Shown here piece by piece: positions 13,288 to 25,082 of a stretch of DNA of 64,000 nucleotides. A model generated the notes under the pieces. That model was not told where the DNA came from. It saw nothing but the letters and a program-made list of their open reading frames with translations, and made no database searches. The translations under genes and the position numbers were made by a program. The DNA is from Acorus gramineus (taxonomy: Eukaryota > Streptophyta > Magnoliopsida > Acorales > Acoraceae). Location of the stretch: NCBI GenBank assembly GCA_030737835.1, contig JAUJYN010000012.1:13791731-13855730 (forward strand). Direction: 5' to 3'. The first letter of the stretch is position 1; the number at the start of each line of letters is the position of its first letter.

Positions 13288-14238
13288 ATGGGTCGAGTGA
13301 AAGCTGTAGCAGCAGATCATGATACTAAGACCAAAAGCAACAGCAATCCCTCCGCCTCGCCTGAGGTCGTACTTCTCCACCGTATGGACCTCATTGATGT
13401 CCGGGTACTAGTACTACCAGATGCATTTCATTTTTTTACACCTATGTACATGCAAAAAACATATATCCACTCATACTCGTTCAATCTGTTCTTATATATA
13501 TATATATAAATGCAGCTGAAGCAGCTGGAAGAGAAGCAGAGGGTCCCGGAGAGTTACTTTGCCGCGGATCTGCGTCGTGAGGCTGTCAACTTTGGGCAGA
13601 GGCAATGCAGGTCGTTTTCATCCGCACTTCAAGAAGTGCACATCAAGGGCACTCTCATGGACCGCCTCAGACTGCTAGAGAACCGCATTTTACTGGTATA
13701 TAAATATATTCTTATCAAATGAATCAACACTAATTTGCCATGGGATCATGTTACTTTTACCTGATGCCATGCCAATGCCAGGTGGGGTATGAATTGGACA
13801 AGGGCAGCGGCTCAAGCTCTTCAACCAGCACTTCAGCGAAATCATCCGATGAGAGCACGTGGATGCTGAATCCTAAATCATGTAAGAGTGATGATGCGAC
13901 TCCGCAGCACCATGGGCAGATTAGTGAACCACCCAAGAAGACAGGGGATCAGGACTTTCAAAGAAGTGGTCGTGGTGGTGGTAGTGGTGTTTCTAATCAA
14001 CTTAAGACCAACAAGTCCTTGTCAAAGGTTGGTTGGTTGGTTCATCACTTCATCCCATTAATCTTACTATACAATCAATGTGTGTTAATTTTTGTTTGTT
14101 GGTTTTAACGAATAGAAGGTGAAGGACACAAAAGATGGATGCAAAACTGCAGAGAAGAAAGGGAGCAGGAGCCAAAATGGGAAGAAGAGGGTCGATCACA
14201 ACCAGACCTACAAGAGATGGTTTGGGCTCGGGTGCTGA
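13288..14238 (+). CDS. Uncharacterised plant protein, four exons, basic C-terminus
   Basis: Four exons (13288-13404, 13516-13695, 13782-14027, 14116-14238) join with GT-AG borders, all in phase 0, to encode 221 aa. The conserved-looking core is exon 2, which contains LKQLEEKQRVPESYFAADLR, then FGQRQCRSFSSALQEVHIKG and a leucine-rich stretch MDRLRLLENRILL. The middle is Ser/Gly-rich. The tail is strongly basic (Lys-rich) and ends TYKRWFGLGC, which may suggest nuclear localisation. No catalytic motif, signal peptide or membrane segment is visible. An in-frame ATG at 13213 would add 25 residues; I prefer the one at 13288 because MGRVKA starts the compact reading and the upstream part is low complexity. 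I recognise the core as plant-like but cannot name a family or function. Confidence 0.75.
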
Positions 14239-16019
14239 CTGACGTTTGAGGTCTCATCAAGTGCTCCTTAATTTGGTCTGTTTTTCCTTGTTAATTCTGT
14301 AGGTGCCTGACAGTATGGAATGGTTATCTGTAATAGTGTACTTGCATGGCATTGTACCCAATTTAAGTCCTTTCTGTGTTATTGGTGTCTTTGTGAGCAT
14401 CCTCTCATCACATGGACCATCTTTTCTTACCCCCTGATAGAGCCTTCTTCAGTCCTGCATGGCTTGTCCATCATAGTTAACTCAGGATCAACCTGATAAG
14501 AAAATACAGCAAAGGAATTAGTTATACATCAAGAAGGGCATCTGCAATCCTCAATCAGTGTTCTATAATCTAGACAACAATAAATGAATAACTACTTGAT
14601 GTTCAATAATTATTCTTAACAAATTTCAATTTTTGCACAAACAAGTTGTTTGTTTCAACCACATCCATTCTCTGATACAATTGGACCAACAGCTGCAATA
14701 ATTTTTTTTTTTTGGGAGTAACAATGCACAACCAATCCAATCATGATGTATACTGGGGAATTTGTGTTTGTCAATAGGGCAAAGAACTACGCAATGCTAA
14801 AACTTTTCACCATTATCATAGGCAAGAGAAATCCCAAAGCAAGCAATATACAAGACTGGACCATTCTTCAAAGATTTGGAAATTCAAAAACAGATAATGA
14901 TAAGGTAGTACAGCATATTCATACAGATTTGAGGAATTCCAACCATGGTTGCCCGGGACATCCGGATGATATTCTATGCTAATGGTAGCAGCTCATTCAG
15001 TTAGTTTTTAGTGTTCGGAAATAGCACCATGAGGTATTAGTTTTCCGGATCTTCCAAATGCTTGGGGCCTCACCCAAAAACACATATTTCATATATTTTG
15101 AATCTCATATGTAGTTGTAACCTTTGGAAACAGGATCACCCTTAACTGGTGATAAATGGAACTCTACCCTGCCAAATGATTGAAGATCGTGATATGGATA
15201 CTTGAAGATTTGGGTCAAATGTTTAACAGTCAAAAACTTATTTAAAATGATTCATTAAATAATATCACCCAGGCAAAAAGGTAAAGATGACACTTGGATA
15301 CCGGCAGGTTTAGTCAAAGAGACTCAAAATTATGCAAGTTGAAGAATTGTGTAAATTTTACATGGGTCCAGCAGCCAAATACAGGTACTTATGCCAGATG
15401 ATTCATCAAAATATAATCCATTAACTGCTACATTATATATGATGCAACAATTGTCCTAAATGCATTGCGCAAAGTTTTTATAATCATAACCATATAGCTA
15501 AACAATAGGAATCATCAGTCACATGGAAATGAAAGCTTTTCAACCCAAAACAAATCTCATTTATAAGATGTGATTTGATAACCCCATTGTACTTTCTTAA
15601 TTTTTAAGGCCTTGTGTGACTATTCCTATTCATCCATTTGTTTCAAAGAGACTTTTGAGAATTTTTCAGAAGTAAATCAGCATCATCTGCAGCATCCTGG
15701 CAAGATGGAAGCAACATTACAAACTAAATTCTGATCTAAAATGGGAAGGGTTGTAATGAAATGTCCTATCCCAACTCCCGAGCAATAAGAAGAGAGTTTA
15801 GTGAGTGCCTACAAAGGTATCATTTATCCAATTGTATGAGGTTAGCAAAGAAATATCCTCCTATCTGAGTAACAACCAAATATCCAACATTCATAATTTT
15901 GTTGAGCAATGCTTATGATATGTTGTTTCCAAGGAAAATCAACACTTTTCTAAACTGTTTTGAGGAGATACAGATTCTCCTCCTCCTCCTCCTCAGCAGC
16001 GATTTATGACTCAAGCACC
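14239..16019. other. Spacer without a supportable gene
   Basis: The first 200 or so bases are probably the 3' UTR of the preceding gene. The rest contains only short open frames (for example 14743-14982 +) with no recognisable domain, splice structure or repeat signature. Confidence 0.45.
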
Positions 16020-16425
16020 TCAAGCATCCTCTGCATTGCACGCCTCCTCCAGCTCCCTCTCCAGCTCCAAGTGAGCTGTAGAAGCCGAGGTCCTCCGAAT
16101 CAGCTCGAGCTTCTCCAAGATCCGTGCCCTGATGAGCTCCAGCTTCTCTTTGATGAGACGGGCACATCAAAATTGAATTTTGATTCGATGGGTAGTGCTG
16201 AAAATTAGATTTCTGATTGGGTCGGTGAATCGGATTGCTTGGGATCTTCTTCGAGGGCGTATCCGATCCACCACCCCCTTCTTCTTCTTCGAAGAAGGTT
16301 GTCAGACGACGGGGAGGACGACTAGGGTGGTCTCAACATAGAAGGCAGAGGGGTTCAAAGGGGGAGGTGACAGGTGGAGATGGGTAGTCGGAGATAACGG
16401 AGGGTCACCTCTAACGTCCGCCGCC
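16020..16425 (-). pseudogene. Possible decayed coding remnant with coiled-coil end
   Basis: On the minus strand, a frame ending at the stop 16020-16022 reads LIKEKLELIRARILEKLELI and continues to ELERELEEACNAEDA. It is charged and heptad-like, as in a coiled coil. Upstream, a different frame reads FFEEEEGGGGSDTPSKKIPS then an Asn/Gln-rich run, and a third frame carries ATG GCG GCG GAC near 16425. These pieces look coding but do not join without frame changes or an unseen intron. It could be a degraded gene or a misread intron-containing gene. I do not recognise the family. Confidence 0.3.
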
Positions 16426-18582
16426 ATGAAAGCTTCGGAGGTGTGGCTTTTTTCACCCCTCTATTTACTCTTCACACCCCCTTTTAAAGTTTTGAAAGAT
16501 CTATTTATAACTAAATACATCAATTCTTTACACACCCATAGATTCACTTGTTCATTTCTTTAGATTTTATTGCACACTCTCCTAAAGTATATAATCCCAT
16601 TTATTTCCGCGCTCCCGCAAGAGAAGGAGGGGGAGGAGGAGAGGGGGAAGGGGAAAAGGACAGCCGGCCAAGACGGGAGGAGAAAGGGAGGAGGATGGTC
16701 TGTCGTCTGCCAAGACGAGAAGAGGAAGGGGAGGTGGAGGGTTGGCGGACTTTGTGTCGAGGAGGTGTTACGGTGTGGCATCTTCTTCTCCGAACAACAA
16801 TGAGATAAAATATTTATGTAGGATTGACTTTGATTTAATTTTTTCTAGAGTTTGAGATATGGAAGCTTGTTTAGAGTTCTTCTAGGTTTGATGATTTTAT
16901 GATTACGTGCATATCATTTTTTTTAATCAAACTAAAGGGCAATGGCATAAATTTTTATTATTGATATATTTTTTGTAGTTAAAAAGATCCCTCATTTATT
17001 CGTTTCTTGGAAGTTTTGAATTATTTATTTATTTTTATAGGGAGATTTGAAGCTCTATGCTGCAAATCTTGAGATGTTCTTGCGGTGCACCGTTGAAATA
17101 TTTATTTATACCCTCTAATAGATAACTTTTTTGAGAAAATGTGAGCATATTTATTTCAAAAGATTAAAACAGATAATGTCTGAATAGGAGTTCAAAAAAA
17201 AAGAAGAAGAAGCTAAGAAAACAAAGAAAATACAAAAACATGGTGATGACCCTTGTCGGCACCCCAAAGATAATGGAGTTGGGTAAATAAGTGATTTACC
17301 CAAACTCTTACATTTTGTCTCTCATTATGTGATACTCAAAATGTTTTTGCCCACATAAACTCGAGCTACATCCGTCAGTCTCATGCTCCACTTTTTGATG
17401 CATGAGATGACTCTCTCCCACACATTCTTGAAGTAAAAGGTGGCCCCCTCGAACACCACCTCGTTTCGCATTCACCAAATCGCCCAAGTGCACGTGGGCA
17501 CGATCGAAAGCATGACTTTGTCCGATTTGCTTTTATCTCCCTCATAGGTAAACTAGTTGTCAAATAATATGATTCAATCATTGTTTAGTGTGTTGAATAA
17601 TTTGTTTTGCTTAATGTGGGAGGAAAAGCATGTGCCAACTGTATTGTTACGAGGGATTTATTTTGAGTAGAATTGTAACAAAAGCATGCTACCAATCAAA
17701 CAAGTTTTGATTAACAATTCAGGTAATTTCCTTTAGTAATCTGATTGGGCAGGTGTGATGAAACCAATTAAGGGTATATTTTTAATTAAGGACATTTATG
17801 TTTTGATAATGTGATCCTTGTGTTGATGATTTAATTTAAATTTCTTCATATTTATGATCATGAATGTGGTGTGACTTCCGTTGGTCAGAAAATGTGATTT
17901 GTGTTAGCGGGGACTCCGGTCACGGTGGGGGACTTAAAAAAAAAGAGTCCACAAGCAAGCAAGAATTTAAAAATAATATGACTTTAATATAATTTTGGGT
18001 TTTTTTTATTTTTAAGTCCTCATAAATTATATAATTTTGTGATCAATCTCTCACTTCTTCATATTTCGATTTAAGTCCCCATATTGACGTGTTCATTTTA
18101 GTCTCTCCCAAGGATTAAAAAAATAATAATAATAATTTAGGACTAATAAGAAACATATTTTTAAATCTAAAAACTTAAACTCAAATTTAAAGAAGTGAGG
18201 GATCGATGACTAAATTATATAGTTTAGAGGGATTTAAAAATAAAAAATCCTATAATTTTTGTCATTTTTTAATCTTCACATTTAATTACAAGACCCGGGA
18301 GATTTGTTTATGCTATGGATGTGCAATGAACACTAAAAAAAAGAACAAGTCCTTCAAACGAGAAATCTTCATCCATTTAAAATCTCAATTTATTGAGTTT
18401 ACAAGCTAATCACTTCCAATTCGGAGGATTACAAAACAAAATAGAATATATAATGAACAAAAACAAGACAAATCCCCATGTAATGTAAAACAAAGAAAAA
18501 AAGAAAAAGAAAAACCAAACAAAAAATAAATGGTCTTTCCAAATGACAGTGGTACATATATATATATTAAGAACAAATGGCA
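16426..18582. other. Spacer with GA-rich block and retroelement debris
   Basis: A purine-rich block (about 16618-16745, GGAGG/AGGAGG repeats) gives long but low-complexity open frames on both strands, not credible as genes. A LINE remnant within this stretch is listed separately. The remainder is AT-rich with no gene seen. Confidence 0.45.
17305..17580 (-). mobile_element. LINE (non-LTR retrotransposon) 3' remnant
   Basis: The minus strand reads KVMLSIVPTCTWAIW, then a stop codon, then MRNEVVFEGATFYFKNVW and further Trp/Arg-rich sequence. The W-A-I-W-x-x-R-N-x-V-F signature is typical of the region after the reverse-transcriptase zinc-binding domain of plant LINEs. In-frame stops and missing flanks show it is dead. 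No poly-A tail or target duplication was identified. Confidence 0.55.
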
Positions 18583-18910
18583 TCAAGGGTTGTTGATGGA
18601 GTGGTATTTGGAGATGAGATCGTGGAGGTCCATGTAGTGAGCGGAGGGGTCCAACATCTCCTTCAGTAATAGGAACAGACCGGTCTCGCATGGTATATAT
18701 CCTCAGCGCACCCTTGTAAGAGTAGCCGTACTGTTCCACAGACATCCTCAAAGAGTTCGCCTCCACCTCCATCTTTATCATCAGCTCCTCCTCCTTCCCC
18801 ACGCACACCCTAATCCGTCCGCACTCCGGCAGCTCATCATCATCATCATCCGACGATGGGAAGCTTCTCGCTCCGCACGACAAGTACAGCTTCTTCAACA
18901 GTCCTGTCAT
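18583..18910 (-). pseudogene. SAUR-like auxin-responsive gene with frameshift
   Basis: A single-exon minus-strand gene starts at 18910 (MTGLLKKLYLSCGARSFPSS, then an Asp-rich run, then IRVCVGKEEELMIKMEVEA). It continues to SVEQYGYSYKGALRI, matching the SAUR fold around the conserved E-x-G-Y/F...G-x-L-x-I-P-C segment. At about 18694-18699 the frame breaks: four extra bases (TATA) separate GALRI from the expected P-C. After the break another frame reads PCETGLFLLLKEML, then HYMDLHDLISKYHS, ending at the stop 18583-18585. The usual H-P-x-F-x-x-L-L stretch before SVEQYGY also seems missing, so there may be an internal deletion. SAURs are small proteins that promote cell expansion. Without repair, the reading frame runs on to 18410 as a non-SAUR tail. 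The family assignment is by eye. Confidence 0.5.
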
Positions 18911-18984
18911 TGATCTTGGTTTGGTGTCAATGGTTTGTAATTAGGGTTATGTATTTATAGGCAACCAATCGAGGGAAGGTGTTG

Positions 18985-19016
<32 letters not shown>

Positions 19017-19018
19017 AT
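18985..19018. repeat. (ATC)n microsatellite
   Basis: Eleven or so ATC units lie just upstream (minus-strand sense) of the SAUR-like pseudogene, ending in a short TA run. Confidence 0.9.
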
Positions 19019-19977
19019 ATGTAGATTCTAATCTAATATTTAAAAAACAATTGGGGGAGGGGAAGTTGTTTGGGTATTAGGTGGTCCCTCGCAAATGAGG
19101 AGCCTTCGCTTGATGGTTCGCTTTTTATTAACTTCCAACGTAACTGTACTGACTTCTTCCCCACCGCCATTTTGTAAATAGTATTGCTATTTCTTGAGTA
19201 TGTAGTATTTGAGAGAGATAAGAGAGAGGTTTCTTTTCGATCGGATACACAAGATGCTTTATTGGAGAACATGCATTTATGAGTACGCATGATGTGTTGA
19301 ATGACATAGAGCTAGCTAGGGTGTATGCTTGATGCAGTATTTTGATTATTAATATTATATTATGTCCCCCTTAAAAAAAAAGGGGGACATAGAGAGAGGG
19401 ATGATCGATCATATATACTACAACTCCACAAAATTAAAGAAATAATAAAATTAAGAATGTAAAAGCAGTACACTGTGGAGCTGAGCTATAGCGATTGTAT
19501 AAGGAGCTAGAAAAATCAACGACAAAGCATGTGCTTTGCAGCTCTGGATACTACTTAATTAATTCCCGCGGGCATACCGTCGGATACAATTTCCGCATTG
19601 TGTTCACATACACATTTATTTTTAATTTATAAACAATACATACATTGTTTTCTAATTCATCATTTTAATTTGGTGATACTGATACCCAAAAAGATTACTC
19701 TCAGTCCCGTTTGAGCTGTGGATAGATTTCTTCCGAGTAGATTCATATTTTAGAATAAATAGTAATGGCGGTGGTTTTCATTTAATTATATAGTAATGAC
19801 GGTCTCGAATCTAGTAGAAACGATTTTAGGGAAGACCACTGTTTGGGAATCGATCTATGTGATCACGACCATTGGTTTACAAAAAAAAAAAAAAAAAAAA
19901 AAACACACGGCCATTGGTCAATTGGCCATGAATATGATGAGCACACGATGTAACCCAATCACGTTTTTTTAGTCTTC

Positions 19978-20322
19978 GGCCCCGTTTGGCAGCGCGTTTG
20001 CGCGCGATTTTGCTTTTTGAAAAGCTGAAAAGCTAAAATCGTGCAGCCAAACGGGGCAGCTTTTTGCAGAATCGGAAGCTGGATTCCTTTTAATTTTTCC
20101 CTCGAAATCTGTGTTTTAAAAAGCTCAAAAACAACGCTTTTTGGTCGGAATCGATTTTTTGAATTGAAAAGCAACTTTCTCTACCAAACATTAAACTCCT
20201 TTCAAATATTGATTCCTGAATTTAAAAAAAATCCTAAAAAAGTCAAGGTCTAAAATCATCTTAAAAAGCAGCTTTATTCTAAAAGCTACTTTTCAATCTG
20301 TGTTTTCAAACGGACCCGAATT
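19978..20322. mobile_element. MITE-like element with CCGTTTGG termini
   Basis: The segment begins GGCCCCGTTTGGC and ends CAAACGGACCC, partly inverted termini typical of plant MITEs. Inside, GCCCCGTTTGGC (19979-19990) has a perfect reverse complement GCCAAACGGGGC about 70 bp on, forming a compact hairpin. The flanks show no convincing target duplication, so the true ends and superfamily (hAT or PIF/Harbinger) are uncertain. Confidence 0.5.
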
Positions 20323-20689
20323 CAACGTGTTTAATTGGATTTTTTTTTTTAGGGTATACATATGTTTAATAAAGAATATACCATTTTAAAATAAAATAAA
20401 ATATATACTCCAAATAAATTGAATGCATGACTTCTTATAATTTCCTAATGACATTATATACTAGTTTAACTAGTGTGGAAGTAGAGATTGTATGAAGTGC
20501 ATCAGCACCCCGAATACAAAACCAGTATAACACCAAAATATGATTACTCATGAAAATCATATTTTGAGCAGAACCTTGATTCAAGGGTAATAAATAAGAC
20601 AATAACCACATTGGAATAAGTATGGATGCTTGTTTCCCTTTTCTTTTCGGACATGTGGAAACAACTTCACACCTTTTTTTTCTCATTGT

Positions 20690-21185
20690 GATTTTGCTAC
20701 AAAGCGGTGGCAGCTCATCCCACTACAATTGAGACTGCCAGCATCAGTTTGGCAAATGCCAAATTGGTTACAAGTTTTTACATGTAGTCATTGGCAACTG
20801 GACACTAATGGCCCTTTTAAGCGGGTGTTAATGTGTATATTATTTTTTGAAGATTGGTGCTCCAATGATTTCCATTGACCTCTTTTACAGAGGTGAGAGG
20901 TACTTGTCGACTTATCAAAGCTTGGTTCGCAATGGTTTTTCAGAAGTCCCCAGATGCCAAGTGGACGGTTATGAAGGCCCTTTCTTTAGCCTCAGAATGT
21001 GTTCAATGAATTTAAGGTGCTTGGTGCAGCATGTGCGGGTTGGCCTTGGAGTTAGTTCCCCTCTTTGTATAGAAGTGGAAGCAATTCGAATGGGGGTTTT
21101 GTTTGCTCAGATTCACTACATATTATTAAATCTGTTGCAGGGACCTATGGATGGTCCTATGGCCATGCAACAGTGTGTGTGAGAT
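20690..21185 (+). mobile_element. Possible decayed LINE RNase H region
   Basis: Fragmentary plus-strand frames read VSSPLCIEVEAIRMGVLFAQ, which resembles the E-A-x-A-x-x-x-G-L-x-x-A part of LINE-encoded RNase H domains. They are broken by frame changes. No catalytic DED set or termini are visible. This is a weak call. Confidence 0.3.
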
Positions 21186-21908
21186 TCGAGCTTCTGATAT
21201 GGTAACATATAAAATTTCTTTTTGTAAAGTTTCTCGATCTCATGTCAGAGCAGTGGAAGTGGTCGCTAAACTCAGGAGCACGCTCTAATAGCACCATTAG
21301 ATCCCTTTGTAGACAGTATAAAAAATTTGTATACATGAGGTGGCCACTATGGTAGCCCCATGTTTAGATGTACGTAATAATTTTTGAGCTAGATAAGCCC
21401 TGCTTGAGGGGCCTTTCATCCCCCCCCCTCCCCACTCCCAAAAAAACAAAGAAAAAAAAAAAGAAGAGGGAACAATAGCCAGGTTCTTGCACCAAAGTAA
21501 ATATGACATCCAGGGGAACCTTGATCTCCTGAAGAAGGCTTCACTGTGAGAACTCAAAAGACACATACCAGTATAGCATATCATGCCCAAAAAAACATTC
21601 ATTGAATAAACATACTGCTGCTACTTGAAAAAAATTATATCCACAGCTCAATAACCTGTAAAGGACAATAAATGAGAAAAAAATAAAAATGAAACCTAAC
21701 CAACCCAAAGAACCCAATTGGATTTTTACTGAAAAACAGAATAAATTTCGCTGCAGGGCATGCTACCCTTTCTCTATGCACAAAAATAATAAAATGATCA
21801 AAGAATTTATGGTTGTTCATAAAAGGGTTAAGTCTCCCCCCACCAACCCAGCATTGTGGCATAAGCACTGCAGGCATTGGTAATTCATAACATCAGCAAA
21901 TATCTGCC

Positions 21909-24900
21909 TTATGCTCTTGGTGGTCCAAGCTCAACATCCTTCACAGGTGTATTCTCTACCCCTTCTTTCAACAGCCGAATCTCCTCTTCTGTTAGACTCA
22001 CTTTTGCATTGGAAATCTTACTGTTTGCTTTCCCAACCTCCACAGCCCAGCTGTAAATAACCATGCCAATGACTGCCAACGTCATCCCAAGGATGTTCTT
22101 AAGAGTTAGTTCCGAATCAAACAACAGCCAGCCCAGTGTGAGAACAGCTACGGTTTTCATATGACCTAACACCTGAAACGAGACTGCTGAGAAGCGACCG
22201 ATGCAGAGGTACTGGCTCACGTTGCAAAAAACAGCCAGGGTGCATGATAGCAGAATGAAGAGCTGCACAATGTGTAAGCAGACATCACACTTTTAGTGAC
22301 CTGACCTCTCAATGCTGCCTCATAAGGGGGTTAGAAGAAGGCACAAAACTTACAATTGCACCTGACGAGAACTTGTATTTGAAGACGGAATGACCATTAA
22401 GACAATAATCAACAAATGGTCCTAGCAATAAAAGAGAAATTGCTTGCATGGGTGCTGTCTTGCTCAGCAATTCAAACGAGCTGATGGAATACTTCTTCTG
22501 TAATGAGCCAATAGCCTGCAACAACAAATACATAAACTGTATAAGACCATATTCATACGAATCACAATTCAAAAAGATTACGCGTATCCAGCACAAAGGA
22601 ACCACAAAACAATGAATTGAGAGTATGCTTCGGATGTGAATCTACCTGCAACTGGCTGCCATCTTATACTAGTAGTACAGACATGGATGGCATTTATGAA
22701 TCAGAAACAAATTATCTTCCAGAAATCATTATCATCCTGATTATATTCCAAACTCATGAAACAAAATCTTGTATCACCTAACAATTTCAGAGAAGAAGTT
22801 GTAATGTTTAACAACCATCACATCTATTCTCTCTTCATGTTCCCCTGCCTCGATTGCTTGTGAGTAGACATTTAAGGCATGTTTCTTAACTGATATTTAT
22901 TGTTTCTTCACATTCATGACCTATAATTGAAGTGAGGGCCACAAACTACTGTACAACTAGTATATAGTTGATTCTCAGAAAATCTGAAAGGTGTTGCATC
23001 AGTTACCTTTTATTAGCCCTAGTATCTTTTTAAACAAATATGGGCGCAAAGTGCCTTGGTGAGTTGTTTTACTATGATGATTATAGTATTCTGAAACAAA
23101 GTCGAGGGATTAACATGTAGAATCCAACCGTGGATTGTTCAATACTGCTCAAAAGAGATCCAGTTGTTGGATTAGTACCATTGACCTCTCTTAGGTTAGT
23201 GGATTGTGAAATTCAGATTCTGAATCATGAGATTTTTTTCAACAAAATGGTTTTTCTGACTACTACATAATATAATACAACATACGAAAGCAATGGACAA
23301 ATTTAGAACTCACAATTTGCTGAACAGATGTGGACAATACAGCCACACTGGCGCATATGAAGCCCTTGGCGTTGATTTTCACATCTGTAACTGTGCAGAC
23401 ACCAACACCAAGAACAACCACCACCACAGCACTCTTAACTTCTTTTGAATAGTGCTTGCTGTGTATAAGCCATTCCAGTATGCAGACCACAGGAATCATA
23501 CTCAATTTTGAAATCTACATTGCATGTGGACAAATTGTAACATAAATAATAAATCTGTAGCCCATCCACATGAATGAATATGCATCCCAAATCAAACAAG
23601 GGTCTAACAAACCTGGTAAAACCCAACAGAGTTGAGCATGAGGCTGAAGTTCATCCCGGTGATTGACATGTTTGCAACAACTGAGAACCAGAGCAGCTCC
23701 CAGAGAGGCACATGCTTTGACGTGGAGTAACCAGTGGCATTGGAAACAAGACCAACCAATGCTGTCACCGTAAAGTGGAACCCTGTCAAGCTCGTTGCTG
23801 CAAGAAAGAACAAAATAATGACATTAAATTACTGCAAAAAAAGGCAAGCAAGGGGGGATAGGATTTTGACTGATAAGATGATATTAAATGGAGACACTGG
23901 ATTATTTTTTTTTTGAATCCTTCATGTTGTGAGAAGTCTTACATTCTAGCATGAATGCGCATGATGTTCAAGAGAGCCTAGGGTGAAGCCCCCTCATTTT
24001 TTACCATATTTATTTAGTCACTTTCGTGTTAGGGTTCAGAGAGATTAAATTTTTCAGAGACATAGCTGTGTTATTGTTTTGAGAAAAAGGGGGTGGTGCG
24101 GAGGAGAAAGAGAAAGCTGAGAAAGACTTTTGTAAACCAATTACATGATATAGTGAATTGATTCATCCTCTCCTCCATGGAGTAGGTAATTTTGGCCAAA
24201 CCAAGTAAAACTGATTGTTCTCGTGTGTGGATTTGTTTTCATTTTGTTCTGTAGATGTTGGGATCTAAACCTAATGGCATTGTTGTGTCAACACCTTACA
24301 TGGTGAATAAACAGCGCTTTTATTATGGGTGCAAGAATCAAAACAGTGAACATTGAAAAGTAAAAAATGATCACATGGAAGGATAAATAATGGAAATCCA
24401 GACAATGAAGGCATGATAAACAAGGTGATGACCCAGTCAGATAGACAAAGAAGAATATAGAATAAAGAAAGAATTGACCTAGGCAACGGAGCAAACAAAG
24501 GGAAATAACGGAATTAAGGATATGGGAATCAAGATCCGGAAAATATGCTGTTTTACAAGACTAGAGGCAGTTATGAAGGAAGTAGTTGAAGAGATTATAT
24601 AATAAAACATCACACACACACACACACACAATTAAAATGTGTGTTATAAGTAGAAGCAAACACATGCACATCCAAAGAGCTCCAAATATTTATTATCAAA
24701 CACCATAAAGAAAAACAACATACAGGCAAACATTCCATTTGAAATAAATCGCATCAAATTCCAAAAAAAAAAAACAGATGAAAAGAATCAAGAATCGTGC
24801 AGCATGAACAGAACAGATGATATGGATGGATCAGAGCCCAACCGAAAACACAAACATAAACAAAAGGGGATCTGATGGAAAAAATACCGAAGCCGAAGGC

Positions 24901-25082
24901 GTAACCGGAAGGGGACATGAGATGTTTGTTAGCCATGATGAGACCAACAGAGCTTATGACGTTCATAGCCCAAGCACCAAAGTCTGACACCGCCGATGAT
25001 GATGACGATGACGATGAGATGATGATGACGATGACGATGACTTCTCCTCCACCATCGGTGCTGTTACTGACTGACTCTTCAT
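21909..25082 (-). CDS. UDP-rhamnose/UDP-galactose transporter, URGT type
   Basis: Golgi antiporter of the drug/metabolite superfamily (TPT fold) that imports UDP-rhamnose and UDP-galactose for matrix polysaccharides and glycoproteins. Five minus-strand exons: 25082-24888, 23797-23613, 23514-23314, 22515-22354, 22262-21909, all GT-AG. Family signatures include [79 protein letters not shown] and the C-terminal [17 protein letters not shown]. About ten hydrophobic segments are present, and exons 2-5 give 300 residues as expected. Oddity: the conserved [10 protein letters not shown] frame has no in-frame ATG upstream. The ATGs at 25082 and 25055 (MVEEKSSS...) reach it only if two bases near 25017, inside a TCA/TCG serine repeat, are ignored. 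Otherwise the first in-frame ATG is at MNVISS, which would shorten the N-terminus. Exon 1 may therefore be frameshifted or misassembled; the rest is intact. Confidence 0.85.

Larger units (their letters stand above)
18911..21908. other. Spacer with hairpin element and possible retroelement debris
   Basis: No intact gene was found. A palindrome, ATGTCCCCCTT and its reverse complement around a short A loop, sits at about 19361-19390. An A run lies at 19877-19904. The hairpin element and a possible retroelement remnant in this interval are listed separately. Confidence 0.45.

Noticed and set aside
16548-16808. Arg/Gly-rich open frames on both strands
   Set aside because: They come from a GGA/GAA-rich purine block and have no splice or domain support.
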